Shown: piece by piece, positions 21,921 through 33,837 of the stretch
How the letters are laid out: every line of letters starts with the position of its first letter
Position numbering within the stretch: position 1 is the first letter of the stretch
NCBI GenBank assembly: GCA_016699635.1
Contig: CP064983.1
Coordinates: 1,426,001-1,490,000 of the forward strand
Origin: Bacteroidota bacterium
GTDB lineage: Bacteria > Bacteroidota > Bacteroidia > AKYH767-A > OLB10
DNA length: 64,000 nt
Reading direction: 5' to 3'
Program-made: the position numbers and the translations under genes
Notes under the pieces: generated by a model
Told to the model about the DNA's origin: nothing
The model's input: the letters and a program-made list of their open reading frames with translations, nothing else
Databases searched by the model: none

Positions 21921-21955
21921 AAATAAAAAGGGGCAGTGCTTTCGCACTGCCCCTT
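21921..21955 (-). terminator. Terminator of the giant GEVED protein gene
   Basis: AAGGGGCAGTGC-TTTC-GCACTGCCCCTT is a 12-bp hairpin. On the minus strand it is followed by TTTTATTT, 22 bases beyond the giant gene's stop. It may also stop transcripts from the plus-strand zinc-ribbon gene. Confidence 0.85.
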
Positions 21956-21976
21956 AGCAATTTATTTAACCAAAAA

Positions 21977-24900
21977 TCACTCCACTACCACTCTCACCTG
22001 ATTGTTGCTGCCATTGGTTTGTACATTCAACATGTACGCTCCTTTAGCTACCTTGCTCAGGTCTAGTTGTAATGTGTTTTGTCCTGCTGCATTGGCATGT
22101 GTCTGTGTCATTACTACACGGCCACTCAGGTCAAGCACCGTTACCTGTGCTGTACCTTTCTCTGCTGTGTATTCTACATTCAACACACCTGCTGTTGGAT
22201 TTGGATATACATTTAACTGATTGGCTTTTGCCATCTCACCTTCCTTACATCCTATAGTCACTGCAAAGGCTTTTGATCCTGCTCCGCAACTATTTGTCGC
22301 TGTTACTACTACCGAGCCATTGCCTGTGCCCCAATCCAACGTTAGTGCATTGGAGTTTCCTCCACCTGCTACATAACTTGCCGTTGGTGATGATGGATAG
22401 CCCCATGATAATGTATAAGAACCTGTTGTGTTACCTAAGTCTGCTGTAAACTCTATGCCCTGTGTATTGGCACACCAGCTTGCAGGTATGGCTGTTAATG
22501 CAATCGGTGAGTTTGGTGCTCCCTTCAGTGGTGTACATCTTGCTGCACTTGTGCCACAACTGTTGCTCGCTGTTACACACAACTGACCTGTTGTTAATGC
22601 TCCATAAGTAACACTTACGGAACTGTTGCCATTACCTATTACTGTGCCGGGTGCTGTCCAATTATACGTAACGCCTGGAGATGATGGTACTGTGTAGTTC
22701 ACACTCTGATTACACAATCCATTGGTGATGCCACTGATGCTTGTCGGTACTGATGGCAAGCCTTGAGCTACCGTTCTGCACTTAGGTGTTGAGGTTACTC
22801 CACAGATACTTGTAACACTTACACAAATGTTGCCTCCTACTGTAAACGTTGGGTAAAACGTGGCTGTGATGCTGTTCGTTGATGAACTGCCTGTAGCTCC
22901 TGCCGGCAACGTCAGTTGTAGCTCGCTGCTCCTGTACATGGTAGTACATTAAAGGTCTGTACCTCGTTTGGACATGATGACAATGGTACCAGTGATAGCA
23001 TTCAATGCTGAAGCCGATTTGCTTATGGCTATGCACTTATACGCTGTAGTATAGCATGGTGTCTTGGCTGCTACGCATAATGTGCCGCCATTCCAACTTG
23101 GTAAAAGAACACTACTGCTGATGTGCCACTGGGCACTACTGTGGCATTGCCTGTTATCATCCCCTGATAACTTGTGGCATCTGTTACAGGGGCTATCGTA
23201 TATGTTCCATTAGTGCTGGCACACATTGTTGTTGCTCCGGTAATCTCCTTTGGGGTGCTTATCTGATATCTAACCTTCTGGATCTTACGTAGGGATGCTC
23301 CGCAACCGTTGGCTGCCTGAACGCCTACATTTACAAACGATGTGGTTGACGAGCTGAACGTGATCTGCACACTTGGTGTTGTTGTTGTATAAGGCGATTG
23401 ATTCATCGGATTACCGTTAAAGAAGGTACCGAATGGGCCATCCCAGATATACTTCGTTGCACCGGGAACTGCAGGTATGCTCAAATTGGCTGTAGTGCCG
23501 GGACAAGCATAGGCAGGCATGCCTATTATCGTTGGTGTTACCACTACCGATTGTGATGGCGGTGCCGTGCTTATCGCTGTTAAATTACCTACAATTTGTG
23601 CCTGACATGCATTGCCATCTGCAGCATATACAATACTTGCTCCAGTTGGCAGATTGTTCATTATTCCATTTGTATTAAAGTTTATAAAATCTGAAGTATA
23701 ACTATAAGGTCTTAAGCCGCCTGACGCTGATACGTAAATAATACCATCACTTCCGCCTAAACAACTTACATTCTGTACAGAATCTATTGTTAACGTTGGA
23801 TTTGGATTTACACTCAGACTTGTGCTTGCTCCTGCTGTACAACCATACTGATTTGTAACTATAACTGAATAGGTACCGCTGTAGGCTGCACTTGGGCTGC
23901 TGATAGATGGATTTTGTAATGTGCTGTTAAAACCATTAGGTCCTGTCCATGAATAGGTGTTGCCGGTAAGTTGTCCCATTGCTACGTTATCAGATGAAAG
24001 GAAGATATCATTACCTGAGCATACATCGCCTCCTGAACTTGCTACTGGAACAGGTGCCGGTGATACAGTAAATGACCATACATTACATGAAGTACCTCCA
24101 CCTGATATCTGTGGTACTATCATCCAGTAATAGATTGGTGCTCCACCTGATACATCGGCATTGAAAGTTAAACCCGGTTGATTATTAGAAACCAAAGTAG
24201 TTGGAGGATTTGTGGTACCAAAATACACATCATAGCCTGTGGCTCCTGAAAGTGCAGGCCAGCTTAATGGAACAGTATTGGTAATTACATCAGGACATCC
24301 GCTTGCTGCATCTGCAGGATAGGTTGGTGCAAAAATACATACCGGTGGCATGATGTTCAGACTATAATCCTCATACTGACCCAAACCGCTGTTTGCGCAT
24401 GCATTAGATGGATTACTTGGAGTATATGATGCCAAGATACGCATACGTTTTGTTCCTGAAGTTACACTTAATGGAATTGATATACTTCCTGTAAGTGGCG
24501 GGTAAACATAAGATGTGCTACTTACTACCTGCTCTGTTGATTGGAATACTCCATCTTCGTTAAAGTCAATCCAGATGGCACGACCATAATTACTACCTCC
24601 AGCTACATCAATACTATAGTTAAATGATGAACCTGGATTAACAGTTGCTGTCATTGCACTGAAGTTCTCATAATTTGCTGTACCTGTGCTGCTGTTGTTA
24701 ATATTTGCCAAACCACCTGTTGTTGTAAAGTTAATGATGTTATAGGTTGTTGCTCCAGTTGTTGTAGGTACACAATAACATGCACTAGGGAGATTCTGTG
24801 TTACAGTAATAACAACATATATATCGCTACTACTGCTCTTAGAACAAGGAACTATTACCTAATACTCACTGTTAACTGTTTGGCTGCTGATGGTATAAAT

Positions 24901-27900
24901 ACTATTAGCACTAGCAATACCTAAATCAGTCCATGTAACTCCACCATTAGTAGAAACTTGGAACAAGTAACTTAATCCACTAAAGCCCACAGGACCTGCA
25001 TTAAGGTTAAAAGGAACGCCTGCACAAGTGTTTGAAGGACCACTGATTGTTGCTGCCGGTGTTCGGAGCATGCTGCTGCTGCTGCAATAACTATGTCATA
25101 GTCTTCTGTCTCACCCCATGAATATGTTCCGCATGGATTTACTACACTACTTTCTACATAAACAATACGCATTCCTGTTGTACCGGGAACAGCTGTCATC
25201 GGAACTGTAAAATTGCCTGTATAAACCGAACTTGGCACAACTCCTGCACCATAAGGTTTGGTATAAACTGTTTCGCCTGCATCTGTAAACAAACCATTTT
25301 GGTTGAAGTCAATATAAATTGCTGCTGTATTACTATATGCAGTTGCACCGCAATAACCTAAATCGAGTGAGAAAGGTACTGATGTTCCCTGAATGATAGT
25401 AGCCGGTGTTACGCAACCATGATAGTTAGAATACATTTGGTTAGTTGAACCTGCTCCGCATGCAGTGGTTGTACAAGTAGATGTATTAGTCATAGAACCA
25501 ACTGTCACACCAAATATTTCTTCATCGGCTGTAGAAGTAGCTGAAGAAGCACAATAGCAATTAAAGAATGGACTCATAGTTACCTGTACAGGAGTAGTTG
25601 TTATAGACAGACCACTATTAGTACATGTTACTATACACTGATACCATGTTGCCACAGATTGAGTTGCTGAGTAGGTTGGCAATGTTCCTGAAGTATTGGT
25701 ATAAGTAATTCCATCTGTTGACGACTGCCACTGATAAGTAATTCCCGCCAAATTATAACTTGTAGATATTGAAAGATTAAATGCAACACTTGTACAAACT
25801 GAAGGTGCAGACGAAACTGTATTTCCTGCTGCTGGTGTTCCACTACATGGTGCTGGTGTTTGAATATTGATTGTGTAATCTTCTGTTTCACCTGATCCAA
25901 AATTCTGAGTACAAGCATCAGTTGCTGTCATATTAACTGTGCGTTGACGGATACGCATTCCTGTATTGCCATCCAATGCAGTAAGTGGTATCGTCAATGA
26001 AATACTGTTGACCAATGTTGCTGTAGAAGTTGACGATACCTGAATATATTCACTTGCATCAAACGTTCCACTATGATTATAGTCTATCCATAAGCCTGTC
26101 CATACTCCAGTTCCTGACGCTGTTCTTGTGAAGGTATATGTGCTTCCTTTTAGAACCGTTGTTGTAGCTGACTGATAGGAATATGCAGGCAACGCACATC
26201 CTGCTGCTGCAGTGTTATTACTCAATGTATTTAAATCAATTTCATCTATACAAGGCGTACTGAATGAGTGCAGGTTTGCAGTACAATAGCAATTATAGAA
26301 TGGATTTAATGTAACCTGAACAGGAGTTGAAGTAGTACTTAATCCACTGTTGGTGCAAGTAACAACACATTGATACCATGTAGTTACAGAGAATCCGGTT
26401 ACATTGTAATTTTGTGTAGTAACACCTGTCGAAGAATAAGTTATTCCATCAGTTGAGCTCTGCCAATCAAATGTCAAACCACCATCGGTATAAAATGGAT
26501 TGGTAGCTAAATTCACACTTCCTCCAGGACATACACTTGCAACAGATGCTGTTGTAACAGATGTTGCAGGTGTGCCAGTACATGAGTTTGGAACCAAAAC
26601 TGTAATAGTATAATCTTCTGTTTCGCCCCAGGTACGATTGGTGCAAGCATCTGCACTTGTCCATGCTGTTGTTCCCTGCCAGTCACTACGTACACGCATT
26701 CCTGTTGAGCCGCTTAATGCAGTTAATGGAATTGTAAACGATCCTGGTCCAGTTCCTCCACTTGGAATATTTCCATTGATTAATGTATATTCTGTTGTTT
26801 CATAAATTCCATTCTGGTTATAGTCAATCCAGATAGCTACCTGCGTATTGCTACCGGAAATGCAACCTGCAGTCATGGTATATGGAACACCGGGAACCAA
26901 ACTTGCTGTTGTATTTCCAGATGCCGGAAATGAATTATATGTTCCCGTACATCCACCAGTGACATTATTTAATGTTGTTGTTGCAATTGCCACACTTGAA
27001 AGCGAGTTTATTGAGCAACTTCCGCCAAGTCCGCTAGTACAGTAGCAATTATAAAATGGACTCATAGTTACCTGAACCGGAGTAGAAGTTCCACTCAATC
27101 CACTGTTAGAGCAAGTAACAACACATTGATACCAGGTTGCCGTAAACTGGGTAGTTGAATAAAATGGCTGTGTTCCACCGGTACTTGTCCAGGTTACACC
27201 ATCAGGAGATGATTGCCAGTCGTAGGTAATACCTAAAGCAGCAACTATATTCTGAAGTGATAAATTAATGGTTGTATTTGAACATGCCGTTGTCTGATCA
27301 GAAAGTGTATTACCAGGCGCTGGTGTACCACTACATGGAGTAGGTGCTATTATATTAATTTCATAGTCTTCTGTTTCACCCCATGAAAATGTTCCACAAG
27401 GACTGATTGTGCTACTTTCAACATAAACAATTCGCATAACAGTTGTACCTGTTGTTGCAGTCATTGGCACCGTAAAGTTTCCTGAAACAACCCAACTTGG
27501 TACTGTACCGGAACCATAAGGCTTTGTATAAACAGTTTCACCTGCATCTGCAAACGAACCATTTTGGTTGTAATCAATATATATTGCTGCTGTATTGCTA
27601 TACGCATAGCTGCCACAATACCCTAATGTTAATGAGAAAGGTACCAAATCACCTAAAAATACTGTAGGACCGGTTAAACAGCCTTTATAATTTGCATAGC
27701 CAACGCCTGAACCTGTTCCACAACCTATAGTGCTACAAGTTGAGCTATTGCTCATAGATCCAACCGTTACACCAAAGATTTCTTCATCTGCAGTAGATGT
27801 TGCACCTGATGCACAGTAACAAGACATAAATGGATTTTGCAAAACCTGTACAGCTGTTGAAGTAGCACTCTGCCCACTATTGGTACAAGTAACTACGCAT

Positions 27901-29585
27901 TGATACCATGTAGCTGAATTTTGTGTTGTTGAATAAAACGGGTTTGTTCCACCTGTACTAGTCCAGGTTACACCATCAGGTGATGATTGCCAATCGTAGG
28001 TAACGCCTGAGCCTGTAACGCTATTTTGTAAAGTCAAATTAATTGTCTGACCACCGCAAACAGAAGTTTGATCTGCCAATGTATTGCCGGGTGCAGGCGT
28101 ACCTGAACAGTTGGTAGATGCTGTAATAGTGATATTATAGTCTTCTGTTTCTCCCCACGAAAAAGTACCACACGAACTGATTGAGCTACTTTCTACGTAA
28201 ACAATACGCATGCCTGTTGTGCCTGTTAAGGCTGTAAATGGTACAATAAAACTTCCTGTAACTACTAAGCTTGGTAGGGCACCTGCTGCATAAGGTTTGG
28301 TATATACTTGCTCGCCTGCATCTGCAAATGATCCATTCTGATTGTAATCTATGTAAATTGCTGCCATATTGCTATAAGCAAAGCTGCCGCAATAACCTAA
28401 ATCTAATGAAAAAGGCACATTGTCACCTTGAGAAACTGTAGGTCCGGTTACACAACCCTTATAATTTGAATAGTTAGAGTTTACCGATCCTGTCCCACAA
28501 GCAGTAGTTGTACAGGTTGATGAATTACTCATTGATCCAACAGTAACACCAAAAATTTCTTCGTCTGCTGTTGATGTAGCTCCGGAAGCACAATAACAGT
28601 TGTAAAATGGATTTGTAGTAACTTGTAATGGTGTTGAAGTAGTAGTTTGACCACTGTTAGTACAGGTAACAATACATTGATACCATGTATCGGCAGATTG
28701 TGTTAAAGAATAAGCAGCATTGGTAGCTCCACTGATATTAGTATATGTAATATTATCAGGTGATGATTGCCATTGATATGTTACGCCACTGCCAGTTGTA
28801 GGATTCTGTAATCCTAAAGAGAAAGTAGCACTTGGACAAACAGGACTTGCTGATGTTGTAGTATTACCCGGTGAAGGTGTTCCAGTACAAGGGCCTGTTG
28901 TATAATCTATTTGAGTATTGTAAAATCTTGCTTGGGTAGTCCATGATGACTGGCTGGAAGGAATAGCAGTACTACTGCTTGTTCCCATAGCCTGATTGCC
29001 AGAAGTTGTATATTGCCATGTAAATGAATTTGTGGTATATGGAGATGCCATAGCTGTTGCAGGAAACCACTCTATATAACATTCAATTGCCCCACCGGTA
29101 TAAGTAAATCCAGAAATAGGCCATACCCAATATCCTGTTGCCGAAGGCATGTTACTTGATGTAATAGTTGCTGTATATCCTAATACAGCTCCACTAATCA
29201 TGGTGGACCAACTGGTACCGCTGGCTAAGGTTGTAGCAGATGAGTTTTTTAAATAAACATTAATTGTCCATCCGTTAGCACCGGCAGGTTGTCCGTTGTT
29301 TTGTTTATTATAACCATATCCGGTAATATTTGCTCCAGCAGTAAGACCAGCACCTGATAATTGAGCCGCAGTCAGTAATTGTATTGACTTACTGTGATGA
29401 AAAGAACTTGTACTACTCGAACGATAAATAGGAGTTCCATTACCGGTAGTAGTAGTAGTACCTGTTCCAATTGTAATTGTTTGCGCATGTGCGCCCGTAG
29501 TCCACATTCCTATCAGAAACATGAAACACATTATCCATCTCCAACAAGAGACAGATCTTTCTTTTTTGTGTTGCGTTTTTAGCAT
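21977..29585 (-). CDS. Giant T9SS surface protein with six GEVED-type repeats (several breaks)
   Basis: About 2,530 residues. The signal region (MCFMFLIGMWTTGAHAQ) is followed by six GEVED-type domains, each ending in GETEDYxI or, in the last, GQYEDYSLNI. These lie near 28145, 27370, 26610, 25880, 25100 and 24370, about 730-780 bases apart, and Ig-like segments (TWYQCIVTCTNSG, YDWQSSPDG) separate them. Further Ig/PKD-like modules and a type A T9SS tail (LNVYPNPTAGVLNVEY ... VRVVVE) follow. Breaks: one G missing near 25063 (CSGTPAAT expected); an in-frame TAG at 24859, perhaps from CAG; frame changes near 23110 and 22930 (YNWTLPAG expected). Probably an adhesin or fibrous surface layer protein; no enzyme motif seen. 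Confidence 0.85.
24370..28160 (-). repeat. Six-fold internal repeats of about 750 bp in the giant gene
   Basis: The coordinates mark the GEVED ends of the six units. Units 1, 2 and 5 are closely similar (CYCASGATSTADEEIFGVTV, AAIYIDYNQNGSFADAGE, GMRIVYVESS), while 3, 4 and 6 have different inserts. This suggests duplication of a subset after the array formed. The calcium-like DxNxNG loop is conserved in every unit. Confidence 0.8.
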
Positions 29586-29884
29586 GATAATTTGATTTTG
29601 GTTAAACTAATTGATTTTTGTTGTCAAGTATTTTTTTTACAAAACCGAAATTTGCATTCAGCAACTAAAAAATTCGGAAAAAGACTGTAAAAAATCATTT
29701 TCTATTTGTTCGGTTTTGGTAATTCGGTTTCAATATTATTCATTAAAGATTAATTCCTAAAGCTTTTTATGATATTTTTTAGGAGTTTTAATGAAAATCT
29801 ATAAATCATAGATTATTGTCTATAAAACAATTATGTAATTATAGACTCTTATCTATAAGTATAAAATCACTTTTAAAATATTGA
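29586..29884. other. AT-rich region upstream of the giant gene, with inverted repeats
   Basis: No gene seen. CAAAACCGAA (29640-29649) and its complement TTCGGTTTTG (29709-29718) form a separated inverted repeat, with a further ATTCGGTTT at about 29722. GTCTATAA (29818-29825) and TTATAGAC (29839-29846) form a second one. They could be operator sites for the giant gene; no clean TAnnTTTG promoter was found. Confidence 0.4.
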
Positions 29885-29925
29885 ATAAAAAAGCGAGGTT
29901 GTCTTAAATAAAAACAACCTCGCTT
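29885..29925 (-). terminator. Terminator behind pgk and the T9SS-tail relic
   Basis: AAGCGAGGTTGT and ACAACCTCGCTT form a 12-bp stem around an 11-base loop. On the minus strand this is followed by a TTTTTTATT tract. Confidence 0.8.
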
Positions 29926-29946
29926 TATAAAATTTAAAATTAATTT

Positions 29947-30097
29947 CTACACCACTACCACTCTCACCTGCTTGTTGCTGCCATTGGTTTGTACATTCAG
30001 TATGTATGCACCTTTAGCTACTTTGCTCAGGTCTAATTGTAGTGTGATTTGTCCTGCTGTATTAGCATTGACCTTTGTTAATTCTATTACAATAAAT
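29947..30097 (-). pseudogene. Relic: stranded T9SS type A sorting-domain tail
   Basis: Minus-strand translation gives about 45 residues ending TLQLDLSKVAKGAYILNVQT and then SNKQVRVVVV-stop. This is almost identical to the last part of the giant protein's tail, at DNA as well as protein level. It starts right after the pgk stop codon, in a different frame, with no signal peptide or start codon. It looks like the end of a lost T9SS gene, or a partial copy of the giant gene, left between pgk and its terminator. Confidence 0.75.
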
Positions 30098-31311
30098 TTA
30101 CGACTGAATCATTTTTATACCCGGCAATTCTTTGCCTTCAAAATATTCCAATAAAGCGCCTCCGCCTGTGGAGACATAACTTACTTTATCAGCTAAACCA
30201 AATTTGTTGATTGCTGCTGCAGAATCGCCTCCGCCAATTAATGAAAAAGCCCCTTTTGATGTTGCACTGACAATTGCATCGGCAATGCCTTTTGTACCTG
30301 CTGCAAATTTTTCCATTTCAAAAACCCCCATCGGGCCATTCCATAAAATGGTTTTACTCTGACTGATGATTTCCGAAAACGCTGTTATTGCTTTGGGTCC
30401 TATATCCAAGCCCATCCACCCATCAGGAATATTCATATTATCACTAATAGATGTTTGTGCATCATTATCGAACTTATCACCAAGTACAGAATCGAATGGT
30501 AAATGAAACTGAACACCTGATTGTTTGGCGCGTTCTAAAAGTTGTTTTGCAAGATCTAACTTATCCGATTCACAAAGTGATGTTCCGATGTTGCCTCCCA
30601 TTGCTTTAAAAAAAGTGTATGCCATGCCACCACCAATCAAAATGTGATTGCAGCGTGACATCAGTTGTTCAATGATGAGTATTTTATCAGAAACCTTTGC
30701 TCCACCCATTATGGCTGTAAAAGGTTTCTCAGCATTGCGCATAATACGCTCTGCATTTTTTATTTCATTAGCCATAACATAACCAAACATTTTTGCACCA
30801 GGAAAAAACTGGGCTATAATGGCAGTGCTGGCATGTGCACGATGTGCTGTTCCAAATGCATCATTAACATAAACATTACCCAATGCAGCTAACTGCCTGG
30901 CAAATTCCTCATCGCCTTTTTCTTCGCCTTTATGAAATCTCAGATTCTCTAATAAAAGCACTTCACCCGGTTGAAGTTTTGAGGCAAGAGAAGATGTTTC
31001 TGCACCAATACAGTCAGAAGCAAATTTCACATCAACCCCCATTAACTTCGACACTTCGCTAACCGTATGTTTTAAAGTAAATTTTTTGTGTCAACAGTAC
31101 CATCATCTTTCAGCTTTTTTAATGGACGTCCTAAATGACTCATCAGTACTACGCTGCCACCATCTGTCAAAATCTTTTTTAGGGTAGGCACAGCTGCGTT
31201 AATACGTGTATTGTCAGTCACAGCAAAAGTTGCTTTGTCTAAAGGAACATTAAAATCAACACGCACTAAAGCTCGTTTTCCGTTAAAATTAAAATCATCT
31301 ACTGTTAGCAT
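30098..31311 (-). CDS. pgk: Phosphoglycerate kinase (one frameshift)
   Basis: About 404 residues. Substrate-binding [15 protein letters not shown] and SHLGRP lie in the N-terminal part; [48 protein letters not shown] and [10 protein letters not shown] (nucleotide site) in the rest. The enzyme interconverts 1,3-bisphosphoglycerate and 3-phosphoglycerate with ATP formation in glycolysis. The frame breaks at the A-run 31080-31085: adding one A gives DTKKFTLKH and joins both halves. A housekeeping gene broken at a homopolymer is most simply a consensus error. A T9SS-tail relic and a terminator follow. Confidence 0.95.
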
Positions 31312-31493
31312 AATCGTTATGAGTAATTTTCGCTGCAGAGATAACTACTGTCTGTTAATTCTATGACTTATTGCAATATCAAAACTTGTTGTTTTGCTAC
31401 AATTACAAAATCGCAATTGACTATATTGTATATTACATAGGTTAACTGTTTATTATTTCTGAAAACATCATAGGTTAACATCTTCTGTTATCT

Positions 31494-31501
31494 TACTTTT
31501 G
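31494..31501 (+). promoter_or_regulatory. -7 promoter element of holB, implying a leaderless transcript
   Basis: TACTTTTG (TAnnTTTG) ends only 4 bases before the ATG at 31506. Transcription starting a few bases past this element would begin at or next to the start codon. Confidence 0.55.
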
Positions 31502-31505
31502 CACT

Positions 31506-32642
31506 ATGCAGTTTAAAGAAGTTGTAGGACAAAAAGACACCAAGCAGTTGTTGTTGAAAATGGCAGGTGAGAATCGTATTCCACATGCCATGCTTTTTAT
31601 GGGAAATACCGGAAGTGGTACACTACCTTTAGCAATTGCTTTTGCTCAGTTAATTAACTGCGAAAATGCCGCCACAGACGATAGCTGCGGAACATGTCAC
31701 AGTTGCCGCATGTATGCAAAACTTACGCATCCCGATTTGCATTTTGCACTTCCTGTAAATACTATTGATGATATTAAAAAACCTAAAACAGATGATTTTA
31801 TTGAGCAGTGGCGTACTGCATGTCTCAAAAACCCATACCTTTCTCTGCAAGATTGGTATGATACCATAGGTATTGAAAAAAAGCAAGGAATAATAGCTAC
31901 TGAGGAAAGTACTGCTATTGTACATAAACTTTATTTAAAAAGTTTTGAAGGCAAACACAAAGTGCTCATCATGTGGCATGCCGACAGAATGAACAGTGCA
32001 ACAAGTAATAAGCTTCTTAAAATAATTGAAGAGCCACCGGGAAACACTGTGTTTATTCTTATCACCGAACGTTATGATGGTATATTACCAACCATACTTT
32101 CGCGTACACAATTGATAAAAATTCCGATTATAGATAATGATTCGCTGATAAAGTATGCCTGCGAAAATTATAACCTTGATATAAACAAAGCCCGCAATAT
32201 GGTTCATCTTTCGGGTAATGATTTAACAGAGTTGCAGGCTTTGATGAGTCAGGAAAATTTGTCCGGACAAATGGAACTTTCTTTTATTGAGTGGATGCGT
32301 ATGTGCTATAAATTTGGAATAAATTATAAAGGACTATACAGTTGGATTGAAGACATATCAAAACTATCGCGCGATGCACAAAAGAACTTTTTAAATTTTA
32401 GTCTGGGCACTGTCCGCGAATGTTTAATTACCAACATGTCAGGTATAAATCATTCAAGATATACAGATGCAACGTTTAATGGTTTCGAAAAATTCAGCAA
32501 GATGATAAATGCTGAAAACATTGAGCCTTTTGCAAAAACACTTGAAGAAGCTATTTATCATATTGAGCGCAATGCCAATCCAAAAATATTATTTTTAGAT
32601 TTGTCGTTCAGAATGCATCGCATTTTGCACATGAAATTTTGA
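31506..32642 (+). CDS. holB: DNA polymerase III delta-prime (clamp loader) subunit
   Basis: 378 residues. FKEVVGQKDTKQLL and IPHAMLFMGNTGSGTLPLA form the AAA+ start. The P-loop lysine is replaced (GNTGSGT), as expected for the non-hydrolysing delta-prime subunit. Zinc-module cysteines lie in CGTCHSC. NKLLKIIEEPPGNTVFIL and SRTQ correspond to the sensor and arginine-finger regions. It acts in the clamp-loader complex that places the sliding clamp on primed DNA. It is first in a tight run holB-ricT-gldH (7-base gap, then overlap), an order common in Bacteroidota. Confidence 0.92.
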   Translation: MQFKEVVGQKDTKQLLLKMAGENRIPHAMLFMGNTGSGTLPLAIAFAQLINCENAATDDSCGTCHSCRMYAKLTHPDLHFALPVNTIDDIKKPKTDDFIEQWRTACLKNPYLSLQDWYDTIGIEKKQGIIATEESTAIVHKLYLKSFEGKHKVLIMWHADRMNSATSNKLLKIIEEPPGNTVFILITERYDGILPTILSRTQLIKIPIIDNDSLIKYACENYNLDINKARNMVHLSGNDLTELQALMSQENLSGQMELSFIEWMRMCYKFGINYKGLYSWIEDISKLSRDAQKNFLNFSLGTVRECLITNMSGINHSRYTDATFNGFEKFSKMINAENIEPFAKTLEEAIYHIERNANPKILFLDLSFRMHRILHMKF

Positions 32643-32649
32643 TTGATTA

Positions 32650-33837
32650 ATGAATACCGAAACAATAAATACAAATACAAAAAGTACAGGTTGCACTTCA
32701 TGCGGAACAGGCAGTTGCAATAAACTGAATGTTTACGACTGGCTTAGTGATATGGAGTTTCCACCGGGACATATTCCATTCAACGTAGTAGAAGTGCAGT
32801 TTAAAGGAACCCGAAAAGAATATTTCAGAAATACAGACGGACACATACTTAAAGCCGGAGATATAGTTGCCGTTGAAGGAAATCCCGGACATGATATTGG
32901 CACCGTCACCATGACAGGTGAGTTGGTTAAACTTCAACTTAAAAAACGTGGTTTCGAAAGTGGTGCTCCGGAGATTAAGCAACTGTACAGACTGGCTAAA
33001 CAAGGCGATATTGAAAAGTGGGAGCAGGTAAAACAATTAGAACATCAAACCATGCACCGTGCACGTAAGATTGCATTGCAGCTGGGTCTGAAGATGAAAC
33101 TTAGTGATGTAGAATATCAGGGTGATGGTAAGAAGGCTACCTTTTTTTATACTGCAGAAGAACGTGTTGATTTTCGTGAGTTGATTAAAAAACTACATGA
33201 AGAATTTAAGGTGAGAATTGATATGAGGCAGATTGGTCTCAGACAAGAAGCAGGACGTCTTGGTGGAATAGGTTCGTGTGGAAGAGAGCTTTGCTGTTCT
33301 ACATGGATGACAAGTTTTAAAACTGTTGGTACATCAGCGGCACGATATCAGAATCTATCCATCAATCCTGTAAAACTTGCCGGACAGTGTGGTAAACTAA
33401 AATGCTGTCTCAACTTTGAGTTGGACAGTTATATGGATGCCCTTAAAGATATTCCTGAACAAGGTACTGCTATTTTTACTGAAGCAGGAAAAGCATTACA
33501 CAGAAAGACAGATATTTTTAAACGCATTATGTGGTATGAACTAATTCCTAATTTAAAAGATGGCGAATACTACCAACCCAGTGCAGATAAATGGGTAATG
33601 ATTCCTGTTGACAGAGTAAAAGAAATTATTGCACTCAATAAAGAAAACCAAAAGCCGGCTGATCTGAAGAGTGGTCTTCCTGTAGAAGAAGAGGTAGAAG
33701 AGCCGGATTATGCCGACATGGTTGGACAAGATAGTCTTACCAGAATGGATAAGAAGAGAAAGAAGAAAAAGAAGAAGAAAAAACCTTCACAGCCTAATCA
33801 ACAAACTAACAATGGCCAACAGAAAAAGCCTTCTTAG
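32650..33837 (+). CDS. ricT: PSP1/RicT-family protein
   Basis: 395 residues. The PSP1 core motifs RLGGIGSCGRELCCSTW and LAGQCGKLKCCLNFE are cysteine-rich; in RicT they help bind an iron-sulfur cluster with partners. An extra cysteine group lies at residues 15-23 (CTSCGTGSC). The C-terminus is a Lys-rich tail (KKRKKKKKKKKPSQ), perhaps for nucleic-acid binding. In Bacillus, RicT acts in a complex affecting RNA maturation and phosphorelay; in Bacteroidota its role is uncertain. gldH starts inside its last 26 bases. Confidence 0.88.
   Translation: MNTETINTNTKSTGCTSCGTGSCNKLNVYDWLSDMEFPPGHIPFNVVEVQFKGTRKEYFRNTDGHILKAGDIVAVEGNPGHDIGTVTMTGELVKLQLKKRGFESGAPEIKQLYRLAKQGDIEKWEQVKQLEHQTMHRARKIALQLGLKMKLSDVEYQGDGKKATFFYTAEERVDFRELIKKLHEEFKVRIDMRQIGLRQEAGRLGGIGSCGRELCCSTWMTSFKTVGTSAARYQNLSINPVKLAGQCGKLKCCLNFELDSYMDALKDIPEQGTAIFTEAGKALHRKTDIFKRIMWYELIPNLKDGEYYQPSADKWVMIPVDRVKEIIALNKENQKPADLKSGLPVEEEVEEPDYADMVGQDSLTRMDKKRKKKKKKKKPSQPNQQTNNGQQKKPS

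Noticed and set aside
26848..27045. Plus-strand open frames inside the giant gene, also at 22002, 22072 and 29394
   Set aside because: They run opposite to a coding repeat array and have the proline/valine-rich composition of antisense frames. No start signals or domains.
29972..30154. Plus-strand 60-codon frame beginning MLLPLVCTF
   Set aside because: It is the antisense of the T9SS-tail relic; an equivalent frame exists opposite the giant gene's tail at 22002.
31072..31311. Programmed frameshifting in pgk, nadA, nosZ and others
   Set aside because: Too many unrelated genes are affected, the sites share no slippery heptamer plus structure, and changes go in both directions. Homopolymer consensus error is simpler.
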